In this document: piece by piece, positions 47,940 through 56,841 of the stretch
Layout: every line of letters starts with the position of its first letter
Position numbering within the stretch: position 1 is the first letter of the stretch
DNA from: Calothrix sp. NIES-4105
Lineage (GTDB): Bacteria; Cyanobacteriota; Cyanobacteriia; Cyanobacteriales; Nostocaceae
Assembly (NCBI RefSeq): GCF_002368415.1
Contig: NZ_AP018290.1
Span: forward strand, 5,035,614-5,099,613
Direction: 5' to 3'
Length of the DNA stretch: 64,000 nt
Notes under the pieces: generated by a model
The model's input: the letters and a program-made list of their open reading frames with translations, nothing else
Database searches by the model: none
What the model was told of the DNA's origin: nothing
Translations under genes and position numbers: made by a program

Positions 47940-48060
47940 CTAGTAGTCTGTGTCATTAATTGTGGTAGGTACGTAGTAGCGCGGAGAGCGCACGAAAATT
48001 TAGAGGGCTAAAGCCCTACTACGTACCTAACACCCCAAATTTTATGACATGAACCAGTAG
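47940..48060. repeat. MITE-like element, family A
   Basis: Ends TAGTAGTCTGTGTCATTAAT and TTATGACATGAACCAGTAG are imperfect inverted repeats. Inside them TAGGTACGTAGTAG and CTACTACGTACCTA are perfectly inverted. The core holds two small palindromes, GCGCGGAGAGCGC and AGGGCTAAAGCCCT. There is no coding capacity. It is related to the elements at 27913 and 30431. Confidence 0.85.
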
Positions 48061-48079
48061 TCTCTACAACATTTTGATT

Positions 48080-49408
48080 TCAACGAGGGGTAAAATTGTA
48101 GGCTTCTTGCTTTTCGGGTCGTGTGGATTGTGATGGATTATACCCATCATTTCGGGCACGGCGCCGTAAGTCACCAACGTCAGGAGAAGCGTTGACTGCA
48201 TCTTCGACTCGAATTTGCCCGGTTAACATTAAGTCGCATAGTGCGTAGTTCATAACCTGCATTCCATCCGAAGTACTGTCTTCCATAAGTTGGTAAGCTT
48301 GCATGTCCTCACCTTTGAGCAAGAAATCTTGCATTGTAGGAGTGTTGAGCAGTATTTCCATTGCGGCAACTCTTCTAGCGTCGGTTGATTGAAGTAACTG
48401 CTGTGCAACAACGGCAACTAGCGAATCAACGATTTGAACCCGCATTGCAGCTTGTTCGTCAGGGTTATAGATATTTAGTAATCTGTTAATAACAGTTATT
48501 GCGTTTTTGGTATGCAATGTTCCTAAAACTAAATGCCCTGTTTGTGCTGCTTTTAAGGCAGTATCTACAGTTATGCGGTCGCGCATTTCCCCAATTAAAA
48601 TTACATCTGGGTCTTCACGCAGTACTGACCGTAGCGCATCGTGAAATTCGTAGGTGTGCAATCCAACTTCGCGCTGGGTAATTAAACATTTTTGCGAAGT
48701 GTGGACGTATTCAATCGGGTCTTCAATCGTAATAATATGTTTTTGCGCCGTTTCATTGAGAAAGCGAATCATTGACGCGATTGTGGTCGATTTACCTGAA
48801 CCCGTTGGACCTGTAACTAAAATTAAACCCTGTTTTTTAGTAATAATGTCTTTGAGAACTGCTGGTAAGCGCAAGCTATCAATTGAAGGTACTTCCAAGG
48901 TAATTAACCGCAGCACCATCGCTCCACCTGTCAGGGTTTCAAAACAATTGACTCGACAGCGCAAAAAGCCAGGATAAAAAATTCCTGTATCGAGTTCTTT
49001 TGTTTCGGTAAACCGTTGTCGCTGTGATGGAGTAAGTATTTCGGTCAAATAAGCTTCAAAACCTTGAGGTGTAACTATTTCACCCTTGCTGTAAATCACC
49101 ATTTGACCCCGAATCCGAAATCGTGGTACTTCTCCAACACGAATGTGTATATCTGAAGCTTGTTGGGCATGAGCATCGCGTACCATTTGTTGAATGGTAA
49201 GGCATTTAATTACTGGCCCAATTACTTGCAGTAAATTTGGTGGTGGTGGAGGTGAGCATTGCGTTGCCAAGGACAGTCGCTTCGGTGTGCTTGAACTTTG
49301 TTCCGGTTCAGAAGCGCGCTTACCCATTAGGGTTTGACCCGTTGTGGCAGTTGCGGGTAGATGCTCTAGTTTTGGATTTTGTAACGGGGACGTTGTAGAT
49401 TCGTCCAT
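48080..49408 (-). CDS. pilT: PilT-type type IV pilus retraction ATPase
   Basis: A 442-residue secretion-superfamily ATPase. Walker A is GPTGSGKSTT, the Asp box is ITIEDPIEYVH, Walker B is DVILIGEMRD, and the His box is AAQTGHLVLGTLHTKNA, with DIHIRVGEVPRFRIRG in the N-terminal PAS-like domain. AIRNLIRE-type PilT arrangement motifs are not seen, so it may be a PilT2-like paralogue. It carries a Pro/Ser-rich N-terminal extension of about 75 residues, longer than usual. The start at ATG 49408 has AAAGGA seven bases upstream; a 15-codon longer frame exists. No other pilus genes are nearby. Confidence 0.88.
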   Translation of the reverse strand: MDESTTSPLQNPKLEHLPATATTGQTLMGKRASEPEQSSSTPKRLSLATQCSPPPPPNLLQVIGPVIKCLTIQQMVRDAHAQQASDIHIRVGEVPRFRIRGQMVIYSKGEIVTPQGFEAYLTEILTPSQRQRFTETKELDTGIFYPGFLRCRVNCFETLTGGAMVLRLITLEVPSIDSLRLPAVLKDIITKKQGLILVTGPTGSGKSTTIASMIRFLNETAQKHIITIEDPIEYVHTSQKCLITQREVGLHTYEFHDALRSVLREDPDVILIGEMRDRITVDTALKAAQTGHLVLGTLHTKNAITVINRLLNIYNPDEQAAMRVQIVDSLVAVVAQQLLQSTDARRVAAMEILLNTPTMQDFLLKGEDMQAYQLMEDSTSDGMQVMNYALCDLMLTGQIRVEDAVNASPDVGDLRRRARNDGYNPSQSTRPEKQEAYNFTPR

Positions 49409-49731
49409 GACTGCGTCCTTTCGCCGATTGCAGGTTATAACATATTGGTTCAATCTAGAAAGTTATATATTTATACCGTAATATTACTGGTATAAAAATA
49501 TTTTTTGTCTCTAGATTGACCGTAAACTTACGGTCTTGTTACTACTGTTAATGTACACCTATCTTAGTTAATATCTACAGTTCATAACTCATCTTTACAG
49601 TGATTTCATTAAATAGCATGGTTAGTGTGAACTATTTGTGTTGGTAGGTTAATCTAGAGTAGAACTATGCGCGTAGTTGATGGTGTTCTAACAATGAATG
49701 TAACTTTTATTACCTTTATAAATATTTATAT
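49409..49731. promoter_or_regulatory. Divergent promoter region with ACCGTAA inverted repeats
   Basis: This 323-base gap separates divergent pilT and the DUF58 gene. GACCGTAA-AC-TTACGGTC at 49518-49535 is a perfect 8-bp-arm inverted repeat. About 40 bases away, ATACC-GTAATATTAC-T-GGTAT at 49473-49493 contains another ACCGTAA half site. Two dyads sharing a half-site word in a divergent promoter suggest an operator. The regulator is unknown, and the rest of the gap is featureless. Confidence 0.4.
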
Positions 49732-50904
49732 ATGAGAGTTATTAATTATTTTGAAACTCGTGCTTGTGCCCCTGCTTATAGCGGTTGGGTGTTGAGTGGA
49801 ATCACGATTTGTTTTTTTGGGGCTGCAATTAACACGATGGCTGGCTGGTTATATGTTATCAGCGGTGTAAGTTGTGCGCTGCTCTTTATAGCTGCTGTTT
49901 TACCTGCTAAATCGATAAAATCCTTATCTATCAGGCGCCGTTCGATTCAACCAGTAACAGCAGGTGATGATTTAGTAATAGAGTTTGAAATTACGAATCA
50001 ATCAAAACAACCTGTAACTATGTTGAGTGTAGAAGATGTACTACCGTATGCGCTCAAAAAGCAATCGCCCCATTCGAATCAACATGCGATAAATATAATC
50101 GATACGCTCGATAGTTACTCGTTATCGTACTGCATAAACGTTCAACATCGGGGTTTATACCGTTGGCATACAGTTGAATTTAGAAGTGGGGCCCCATTTG
50201 GATTGTTTTGGACGAAGCGCGCGCGTTCAAGTCCAGCCATAGCAATTGTTTACCCGCAGGTCTTACCACTTAAAACTTGTCCGTTAATTGATGAAATTGG
50301 TTTAGATTCTAGTTGCAGAGGCAACCCACAGGGGAATCCTTATGTAGCAGCAACAGAAGGACTCGTGCGGTCTTTACGTCCTTATCACGTTGGTGACCCA
50401 ATTCGATTAGTACATTGGCGTACTAGTGCCCGTTATGGCGAACTACGAGTGCGCGAGTTTGAGACAATAAGGAGTGGACAAGATATTATTATCGCCCTAG
50501 ATAGCAAAGGCGAGTGGGATGAAGAAAACTTTGAGCAAGCAGTAATTGCCGCTGCATCGCTGTACTTTTACGCGACTCGTCAACAAATGAATGTACAACT
50601 GTGGACAGAGTATACAGGTTTAGTAAAAGGCGAACATTCGGTACTTGAAACTCTCGCAGCAACTACACCACTACAAGACCACGTAAATAGCACTAAAGTG
50701 CTACCAAAGCTACCAATCATTTGGTTAACGCAAAACCCTGTAACACTTTCTTCAATCACCAATGGCAGTCGTTGGTTACTATGGCAACCCAAATCTAATC
50801 GCGCGTGCGAGATCGTAAATCAAAATACGCCAGGTATAATTTTGAACCAAGATGAACAGCTACAACTTCAATTACAGAGGCAAATAACTGCTAACTATAA
50901 CTAA
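49732..50904 (+). CDS. DUF58 domain membrane protein
   Basis: A 390-residue protein. Two N-terminal transmembrane helices (SGWVLSGITICFFGAAI and LYVISGVSCALLFIAAVL) are followed by a soluble beta-rich segment and the DUF58 core LRPYHVGDPIRLVHWRTSAR, then YGELRVREFE and a vWA-like stretch DIIIALDSKGEWD. DUF58 proteins usually accompany a MoxR AAA+ ATPase and a transglutaminase-like membrane protein; neither is in the neighbourhood, so this is a solitary copy. The role in envelope processing is inferred from the family only. Confidence 0.85.
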   Translation: MRVINYFETRACAPAYSGWVLSGITICFFGAAINTMAGWLYVISGVSCALLFIAAVLPAKSIKSLSIRRRSIQPVTAGDDLVIEFEITNQSKQPVTMLSVEDVLPYALKKQSPHSNQHAINIIDTLDSYSLSYCINVQHRGLYRWHTVEFRSGAPFGLFWTKRARSSPAIAIVYPQVLPLKTCPLIDEIGLDSSCRGNPQGNPYVAATEGLVRSLRPYHVGDPIRLVHWRTSARYGELRVREFETIRSGQDIIIALDSKGEWDEENFEQAVIAAASLYFYATRQQMNVQLWTEYTGLVKGEHSVLETLAATTPLQDHVNSTKVLPKLPIIWLTQNPVTLSSITNGSRWLLWQPKSNRACEIVNQNTPGIILNQDEQLQLQLQRQITANYN

Positions 50905-50994
50905 CAACCATAATTAACAGATGTAACTGACGAGATTCTGTGTTTTGTCAAAGTGTTATCATACTCAAATAAAACTCGTCATTCCACTTGTCCT

Positions 50995-51369
50995 ATGATT
51001 GCATCAGACGCATCAGAAGTTAATTTAAAGTCCAGCGATAAGAATCTTGAAGCAATGCGCCATTTTTCAGAGCAGTATGCAAAGCGCACTGGTACTTACT
51101 TCTGTTCCGAACCTTCGGTTACTGCTGTTGTAATTGAAGGACTTGCTAAACACAAAGATGAACTAGGGGCGCCTTTATGCCCTTGTCGGCACTACGAAGA
51201 CAAAGAAGCTGAAGTCGCAGCAACTTTCTGGAACTGCCCCTGTGTGCCAATGCGCGAACGCAAAGAATGTCACTGCATGTTATTTCTTACCCCAGACAAC
51301 GAGTTTGCAGGTGATAAACAAGATATCTCGCTCGAAACTATTAAAGAAGTAAGGGATAGCATGGCGTGA
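50995..51369 (+). CDS. ftrC: Ferredoxin-thioredoxin reductase, catalytic chain
   Basis: Passes electrons from photosynthetically reduced ferredoxin to thioredoxin through a 4Fe-4S cluster and active-site disulfide. All the expected cysteines are visible: YFCSEPSVT, APLCPCRHYEDKEAEV, WNCPCVPMRERKECHC. The conserved start is ATG 50995 (MIASDASEV); the frame opens 14 codons earlier without family similarity. At 124 residues it is slightly long at the N-terminus for the chain. The variable chain is encoded elsewhere. It overlaps the DUF309 gene by four bases (GTGA). Confidence 0.95.
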   Translation: MIASDASEVNLKSSDKNLEAMRHFSEQYAKRTGTYFCSEPSVTAVVIEGLAKHKDELGAPLCPCRHYEDKEAEVAATFWNCPCVPMRERKECHCMLFLTPDNEFAGDKQDISLETIKEVRDSMA

Positions 51370-51761
51370 GCGAAGAAATGCCTCAATCATATTGGCAAGG
51401 TGTAGAACAGTTCAATACTGGGCAGTTCTACGCTTGCCATGACACTTTAGAGGCTTTATGGATAGAAGCCCTAGAGCCAGAAAAAAGTTTCTACCAAGGT
51501 ATATTGCAAGTCGCTGTTGCTTTATACCATTTGGGCAACGGTAACTTACGCGGCGCCACAATTTTACTCGGAGAGGGTACTAACCGCTTGCGACGTTACC
51601 CATCAGTTTTTGCTGGCATTGATGTAGATGAATTTTTAGAGCAAAGTGTTGGTTTGCTAAAAATACTACAACATACTAATGCGGAAACGATTATTAATCT
51701 CAAACTTGGTGAAGATGAAAGGTTTCCAATACCAAAAATAATAATCAGTGCTGAGTGCTGA
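51366..51761 (+). CDS. DUF309 protein
   Basis: A 131-residue helical protein with the DUF309 signature GVEQFNTGQFYACHDTLEAL followed by YQGILQVAVALYHLGNGNLR. The conserved His-Asp-x-Leu-Glu resembles a metal-binding or small-ligand site; function is unknown for the family. GTG 51366 overlaps the ftrC stop, so the two are co-translated, tying this family to ferredoxin-thioredoxin reductase in this organism. Confidence 0.87.
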   Translation: MSEEMPQSYWQGVEQFNTGQFYACHDTLEALWIEALEPEKSFYQGILQVAVALYHLGNGNLRGATILLGEGTNRLRRYPSVFAGIDVDEFLEQSVGLLKILQHTNAETIINLKLGEDERFPIPKIIISAEC

Positions 51762-51835
51762 ACTCATTACTATTAAAGATTTTTGCGTTAAGTTAAGAGT
51801 ATACAGTCGCACTTTTAATTAAAATATCAAAGCAT

Positions 51836-52009
51836 ATGGACGTACAAACTCTCAAACAACGCATTGTTGCCGTTGAAACTAAGCGAGAATACCTGCTGCA
51901 ACTTCTTGAACAGCCTAATTTAGGAGCATTGAGAGTTGATGTTAATCAAGCTTTGGAAGAAATGGATGACTTAATAGATGAATATAGACGTACCTTTCCA
52001 CAAGGTTGA
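51836..52009 (+). CDS. Small acidic helical protein, 57 residues
   Basis: ATG 51836 to TGA 52009 encodes MDVQTLKQRIVAVETKREYL continuing to DLIDEYRRTFPQG. The composition (regular Leu spacing, many Glu/Arg) suggests an alpha-helical or coiled-coil peptide. The frame is compact, with a strong hairpin 28 bases downstream, which supports a real gene. I do not know the family. It may be in the ftrC-DUF309 transcript, as only 74 bases separate them. Confidence 0.6.
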   Translation: MDVQTLKQRIVAVETKREYLLQLLEQPNLGALRVDVNQALEEMDDLIDEYRRTFPQG

Positions 52010-52036
52010 AACATTTGAGAGGTGATACATTAAAAT

Positions 52037-52077
52037 AGCGTCGGTACTTCTATTCCAACAAGGAAAGTACCGACGCT
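52037..52077. terminator. Strong 13-bp hairpin
   Basis: AGCGTCGGTACTT (52037-52049) and AAGTACCGACGCT (52065-52077) are perfectly complementary around a 15-base loop. It lies between the small gene (plus) and the response regulator (minus, ending at 52157), so it may terminate from either side. No T-tract is present. Confidence 0.6.
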
Positions 52078-52156
52078 GTTGCCAAGAGAACTAGTAGATG
52101 TAATACTCTTGACAGAGAGAATATTAAATTTAACTTATTTGTATGCATCGCATAAT

Positions 52157-52564
52157 CTAAGCTGCTTCGTGATTTCCGCTTCCTAATTCCCGAACTAAAG
52201 CGATTAATTCAGTTGTAGGCACATCCTTTTTACAGAAAACATCCCAACGACCCATGTCGTGAACACCTACATTTTTAGCATCTTCTACAGAGGAGTAGGC
52301 GATGATTTGGGTATCAGGAGCAATATCTTTAATTTTACCCGATGCTGTCCAACCATCCATAACTGGCATTTGTAAATCCAGTACTATTACGTCGGGTTTG
52401 TGGCGTTTTACCATATCAACAGCTTCTTGGCCATTGGTTGCTAAACCAACGACTTGCATATTTTTTTGACAAGACAGAACCATTTGCAGGGTCATACGAG
52501 TTAGTTCGTGGTCGTCGGCGACTAACACCCGCAGCGTAGAAGGCTTACAGGACAACATTAACAT
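52157..52564 (-). CDS. Receiver-only response regulator
   Basis: A 135-residue single-domain CheY-like protein. The acidic pocket is in VLVADDHELTRM, the phospho-acceptor Asp in PDVIVLDLQMPVMDG (about residue 60), the switch Ser in IIAYSSVEDA, and the Lys in DVFCKKDVPTTELI. It has no output domain, so it acts by protein contact or in a phosphorelay. The strings fit NarL-type receivers without the HTH. The nearest kinases are the sensor kinase at 55168 and the giant kinase at 22482; pairing cannot be judged. Confidence 0.9.
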   Translation of the reverse strand: MLMLSCKPSTLRVLVADDHELTRMTLQMVLSCQKNMQVVGLATNGQEAVDMVKRHKPDVIVLDLQMPVMDGWTASGKIKDIAPDTQIIAYSSVEDAKNVGVHDMGRWDVFCKKDVPTTELIALVRELGSGNHEAA

Positions 52565-52814
52565 CCAATTTAATGAACGGATAATAAAATATAACCCTTA
52601 CAGTTTAAAGGAACATTCACTTCTTACAACTCTATCTAATGGGTGAATAAATGGTGAATACAAACTATCACCATTGATATTTAAGTTAAACACTTTTGGG
52701 ATATTTGGAGACATTTGCAATTTTGATAATTATTATCAAAGTTTAATTATTTTTCATAATTTACTCAATTATTTAAAATTAACGTTAAGAAAAAATATCA
52801 GAGATAACAAAAAA

Positions 52815-55016
52815 TTAACTACGGACAGTACTTATCGGTTCCAGGTTTGGGATAACTGTAGTTGAACCTAACGCCATTGCCATTAAGGCTTGTTGCGAGT
52901 TGGAATCTGGACAATCATCTCCTGGGCGCCGCTGAATATAGGTACCATCTGATTGTAGTTCCCAAGCCAAACGGTTATCGGCAAGCATGATTCCCAATAT
53001 CTCTTGCAAATCTTTAGCAATATCAACATCTTGAATTGGAGTAATTGCTTCAACGCGACGGTCTAAATTACGTGGCATCCAATCTGCACTACCAATAAAT
53101 ATTTCTTCCTGTCCATTATTATAAAAATAATAAATGCGAGAATGTTCCAAAAAGTTACCAACAATACTAATAACGCGAAGATTCTCACTAATATCTTTCA
53201 AACCAGGACGTAAACAGCAAATACCCCGAATTATTAAATCAATCTGTACTCCCGCGCGCGATGCTTCATACAAGGTAGCAATAATTTCTGGGTCAACAAG
53301 CGAATTCATTTTCGCAACGATACGTCCAGATAAACCGTTATGAGCATTTTCGATTTCACGACGAATTAGAGTTAAAAAACGGTCGCGCATATTGACAGGA
53401 GCAACGAGTAACTGTCTATAAGATTTTTGTCGCGAGTAACCAGTTAAGTAATTATATAAATCAGTTAAATCGGCGCCTAACTCATCACGACAGCTAAATA
53501 ATCCTAAATCAGTATATAAACGCGCGGTTTTATGATTGTAGTTGCCTGTACCAATATGTACATAACGACGAATACGGTCTTTCTCACGTCGCACAACTAA
53601 TATAGTTTTACAATGCGTTTTTAAGCCAACTAAACCGTAAACGACGTGTACTCCCACACTTTCTAGGCGCCGTGCCCAATATATATTATTCTCCTCATCA
53701 AAACGTGCCTTAAGTTCAACAAGCACCGACACTTGCTTACCATTTTCAGCGGCAGCAATTAAAGCATTTACAATTGGTGAATCACCAGAAGTGCGGTAAA
53801 GAGTCATTTTAATTGCTAACACATCTGGGTCTTGTGCAGCACTAGAAATAAATTTAACTACAGATGCTGAGAAAGATTGATAGGGGTGGTGAACTAATAT
53901 ATCGCGCTCACGAATTACAGTAAAAATATCTTTACCGTCATCGGTATCGTGTACTTGGGGGTTACTGAGATTTGGTTCGCGAATACGTTGTAATCTTGTA
54001 GGTACCACTCCCTGCCAAGGACGGTTTTTGTGTTCTCTTAACGGTAATGACATAAAATACATCAAATCGCGTAAACCTAGTAAACCTTCAACTTCGTAAC
54101 AATCAATCTCATCTAATTCTAAATCTTGTAAAAGTCGTAAACGTACAGCAGAAGGTGTTTGAGACTGAATTTCTAAACGTACTGGGTTTCCACCGACACG
54201 ACGTTTCCGCAATTCTTGTTCGATAGCAATTAACAGGTCATCAGCTTCATCTTCTTCGACTTCTAAATCAGCATCGCGCGTAATACGGAAAGTGTGATAT
54301 TCCTGAATATTCATTCCTGGAAATAAAGATTCCAAGTTATGAGCAATAGCTTGTTCTAACGGTATACCCGTCCAATGTGCCCCTTTACCATTGTGAGTCA
54401 TTCCTAACTCTGGAGGTAGGGCTAAAAATCGTGGTAAGACTTTGGGAACTTTGACGCGCGCAAAAAATTCTTCTTCGGTGTCTGGGTTTTTGACAACAAC
54501 AGCTAAGTTCAAACTGAGATTAGAAATATAGGGAAATGGATGCGAAGGGTCAACAGCCAAAGGTGTAATTACAGGAAATATCTGTTCTTCAAAGTAATTA
54601 TCAAGATAAGTACGCTGTTTTTCGTTTAACTCAATATAATCAACTAAATAAATACCGTTTTGTGCTAGCTGTGGTCGTAGAACTTTCTCGAAATGTTGAT
54701 GTTGCTGAACAACCAAAGGACGTAATGAAAGGCTAATATCATCTAACTGTTGCTGTGGAGTTCTTCCATCGACTCCTAACTGAGTAACCTTTGCTTCTAC
54801 CTGCTGCATTAGTACAGCAACCCTTACCATAAAGAATTCATCCAAGTTAGAACTAAATATTGCCATGAATTTAAGCCGTTCTAACAGAGGAGTACGTGGG
54901 TCAAGTGCTTCATGCAACACACGGTTATTGAATTCCAACCAACTTAGCTCGCGACTGATGAAATATTGCGGATCTCTGAGATTGAGAGGTGATAAACTTT
55001 TCTTTGCTTTTGCCAT
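52815..55016 (-). CDS. ppk1: Polyphosphate kinase 1
   Basis: Reversibly transfers the terminal phosphate of ATP to polyphosphate. A 733-residue enzyme with the N-terminal NRELSWLEF-type motif (FISRELSWLEFNNRVLHEAL), FSSNLDEFFMVRVA, the region SFSASVVKFISSAAQDPDV, and the autophosphorylated His in RYVHIGTGNYNHKTARLYTD. The C-terminal PLD-like domain ends in IGSADWMPRNLDRRVE. Full length and apparently intact. It is divergent from the sensor kinase at 55168, but no PhoBR signature is visible nearby. Confidence 0.96.
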   Translation of the reverse strand: MAKAKKSLSPLNLRDPQYFISRELSWLEFNNRVLHEALDPRTPLLERLKFMAIFSSNLDEFFMVRVAVLMQQVEAKVTQLGVDGRTPQQQLDDISLSLRPLVVQQHQHFEKVLRPQLAQNGIYLVDYIELNEKQRTYLDNYFEEQIFPVITPLAVDPSHPFPYISNLSLNLAVVVKNPDTEEEFFARVKVPKVLPRFLALPPELGMTHNGKGAHWTGIPLEQAIAHNLESLFPGMNIQEYHTFRITRDADLEVEEDEADDLLIAIEQELRKRRVGGNPVRLEIQSQTPSAVRLRLLQDLELDEIDCYEVEGLLGLRDLMYFMSLPLREHKNRPWQGVVPTRLQRIREPNLSNPQVHDTDDGKDIFTVIRERDILVHHPYQSFSASVVKFISSAAQDPDVLAIKMTLYRTSGDSPIVNALIAAAENGKQVSVLVELKARFDEENNIYWARRLESVGVHVVYGLVGLKTHCKTILVVRREKDRIRRYVHIGTGNYNHKTARLYTDLGLFSCRDELGADLTDLYNYLTGYSRQKSYRQLLVAPVNMRDRFLTLIRREIENAHNGLSGRIVAKMNSLVDPEIIATLYEASRAGVQIDLIIRGICCLRPGLKDISENLRVISIVGNFLEHSRIYYFYNNGQEEIFIGSADWMPRNLDRRVEAITPIQDVDIAKDLQEILGIMLADNRLAWELQSDGTYIQRRPGDDCPDSNSQQALMAMALGSTTVIPNLEPISTVRS

Positions 55017-55167
55017 AATGCACTTTAAACGCCCACTTCCTTCAAAATGAATCTAGGAATATTCTATATTAGAAGCTTCATACCGCGTAAATCTCTTACG
55101 ACAGAACTCTACTGTCATTAGCACTGAAGTGCTAATACAAATATTTAGTACTTTAGTCCTATTATAA

Positions 55168-56652
55168 ATGTTTCAAGCAACTCGTCGGCGCCTAGCGTTA
55201 TGGTACACCTCAATTACAGCCGTATTACTCTTACTGTTTGCAAGTGGGGTATATTTATATGTTCGGAGTACATTAGTTGAACGTGTTGATGATACCTTGA
55301 ACCATGTGGTCGAAGTTGTCGAACGCGCGTTAGTAATTGAGCGAGTAAATCCTCAAAAAAAGGAATACCGTGTAAATATCGAAGCGAGTTTTCGCAATAA
55401 TGACAATTCTGTCGAAGATGACCGCATTGACATTGAATGGTTTAGTCCAACAGGAGAACTACTTTGGACAACGTTCCCCGAACCAATAAATATTCCTATT
55501 CATGCAAACCGTAACGGTGAAACTGTTCGTGTTAGTGAGTCGTGTAGAGACGCAATTAATTGCGTCTGTACGAGTGAGTCGTGTGAAGAAAAAAGTAACT
55601 CCTCATTCCTAACTCCTAACTCCTCACTATTATTGCGTCAAGTTACCGACCGTGTAGAAATTGGGCGCCAAGTTTTAGGATATTTACGTGTAAGTCACCC
55701 TTGGTTTGAAGTGTCAAAACCGAGTCGGCAATTAATGTTTGATTTGGCTTTAGGAACTGGTTTAATGGTACTTTCGGTTGCTTACTGCGGTTGGTTTCTC
55801 TCTGGAAAAGCAATGGAACCTGTGAATGAGTCTTACCAGCGTTTGAAACAGTTTACCGCAGATGCTTCCCATGAGTTGCGAAGTCCTATTGCATTAATTC
55901 AAACTAATGTGCAGGTAGCGCTATCTGATTTAGAATCTAATTTACAAGTAAACGAGACAAACGGCGCCGTCAAGTCGCAGTATAAAAAACAATTAAAAAT
56001 TATCGAGAAACTCACACAGCGTTTAGGTAAACTAGTCAATGATTTACTATTCCTCGCGCGTCAAGATAGCGGTATTAGTAAAGATATATTTTCATCATGC
56101 CCACTCGACGCTTTATTAATGGAAGTAGTCGAAGAACAACAGTTGTTTGCAAAAGAGAAAGAAATCGCGCTTTCATTGACATTAATTGACCCCCCACAAA
56201 CAGAAATAGACCCAGAATTGCTTGACAATTGGTTTACACTAAATGGCGATTGGAGTCAATTAGTACGATTATTTACTAACTTAATAGGTAATGCCTTACG
56301 TTACACTCCATCTAATGGAATAGTAAAAGTAGAATTAACACGTATCGAATCTATTTACCGAGTATCAGGACTGCGTTATTTGACTCCACTATTAAAAGTA
56401 AAAATCAGTGACACAGGTATCGGTATTCCTACGGAAGCCATACCAAAATTATTTGACCGCTTCTATCGAATAGACCCAGCGCGCGCGCATAACCAGAGTG
56501 AAATTACAGAAAAAGCAACTGGTTCAGGTTTAGGTTTAGCTATTGCCCAAGCTATAGTCGAACTCCACCAAGGTCAAATTCAAGTTGAAAGCACAGTAGG
56601 CAAAGGTACAACATTTATCGTTACATTACCTATAGTACAGGGTGGCGAATAG
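55168..56652 (+). CDS. Membrane sensor histidine kinase
   Basis: A 494-residue sensor. Transmembrane helices occur at about residues 10-33 (ALWYTSITAVLLLLFASGVYL) and about 190-212 (LALGTGLMVLSVAYCGWFL), enclosing a periplasmic domain of about 155 residues. The kinase has H-box FTADASHELRSPIAL (His about 236), an N-box region, ISDTGIGIP and GSGLGLAIA. The periplasmic domain contains an in-frame stretch CRDAINCVCTSESCEEKSNS encoded by palindromic and CTCCTAACT-type repeats, which probably forms a flexible loop. No OmpR-type regulator is adjacent, so its partner is elsewhere. Confidence 0.9.
   Translation: MFQATRRRLALWYTSITAVLLLLFASGVYLYVRSTLVERVDDTLNHVVEVVERALVIERVNPQKKEYRVNIEASFRNNDNSVEDDRIDIEWFSPTGELLWTTFPEPINIPIHANRNGETVRVSESCRDAINCVCTSESCEEKSNSSFLTPNSSLLLRQVTDRVEIGRQVLGYLRVSHPWFEVSKPSRQLMFDLALGTGLMVLSVAYCGWFLSGKAMEPVNESYQRLKQFTADASHELRSPIALIQTNVQVALSDLESNLQVNETNGAVKSQYKKQLKIIEKLTQRLGKLVNDLLFLARQDSGISKDIFSSCPLDALLMEVVEEQQLFAKEKEIALSLTLIDPPQTEIDPELLDNWFTLNGDWSQLVRLFTNLIGNALRYTPSNGIVKVELTRIESIYRVSGLRYLTPLLKVKISDTGIGIPTEAIPKLFDRFYRIDPARAHNQSEITEKATGSGLGLAIAQAIVELHQGQIQVESTVGKGTTFIVTLPIVQGGE
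55548..55627. repeat. Two intergenic-type repeats captured inside the sensor kinase gene
   Basis: The perfect 20-base palindrome AGACGCAATTAATTGCGTCT (55548-55567) is followed by CTCCTAACT-type tandem words (about 55599-55627). Both are open in the kinase frame. Confidence 0.75.
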
Positions 56653-56659
56653 TGATCTA

Positions 56660-56755
56660 TGTGATTAATTTTATGTGATTAATTTTAGGAGTAGGCGCTA
56701 ATTGTAAACCTCTCTAACCCTTGTCTCGGTGTCTCTGTGTCTCTGTGGTAAAAAT
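56660..56755. repeat. Direct repeat and CTCTGTGT-type repeat
   Basis: TATGTGATTAATTTTA occurs twice in tandem from about 56660, followed by GGTGTCTCTGTGTCTCTGTGG at about 56724-56747, of the same family as the runs at 30368 and 43631. It lies between the sensor kinase and the VapC gene. Confidence 0.6.
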
Positions 56756-56841
56756 ATGCAATCATTTTCTCAATTTCGGAAGCTAGAAAGCACCGTACCA
56801 CCGTACCTCTATTTAAGAGTAAATAATGCACGGCAATCTTA

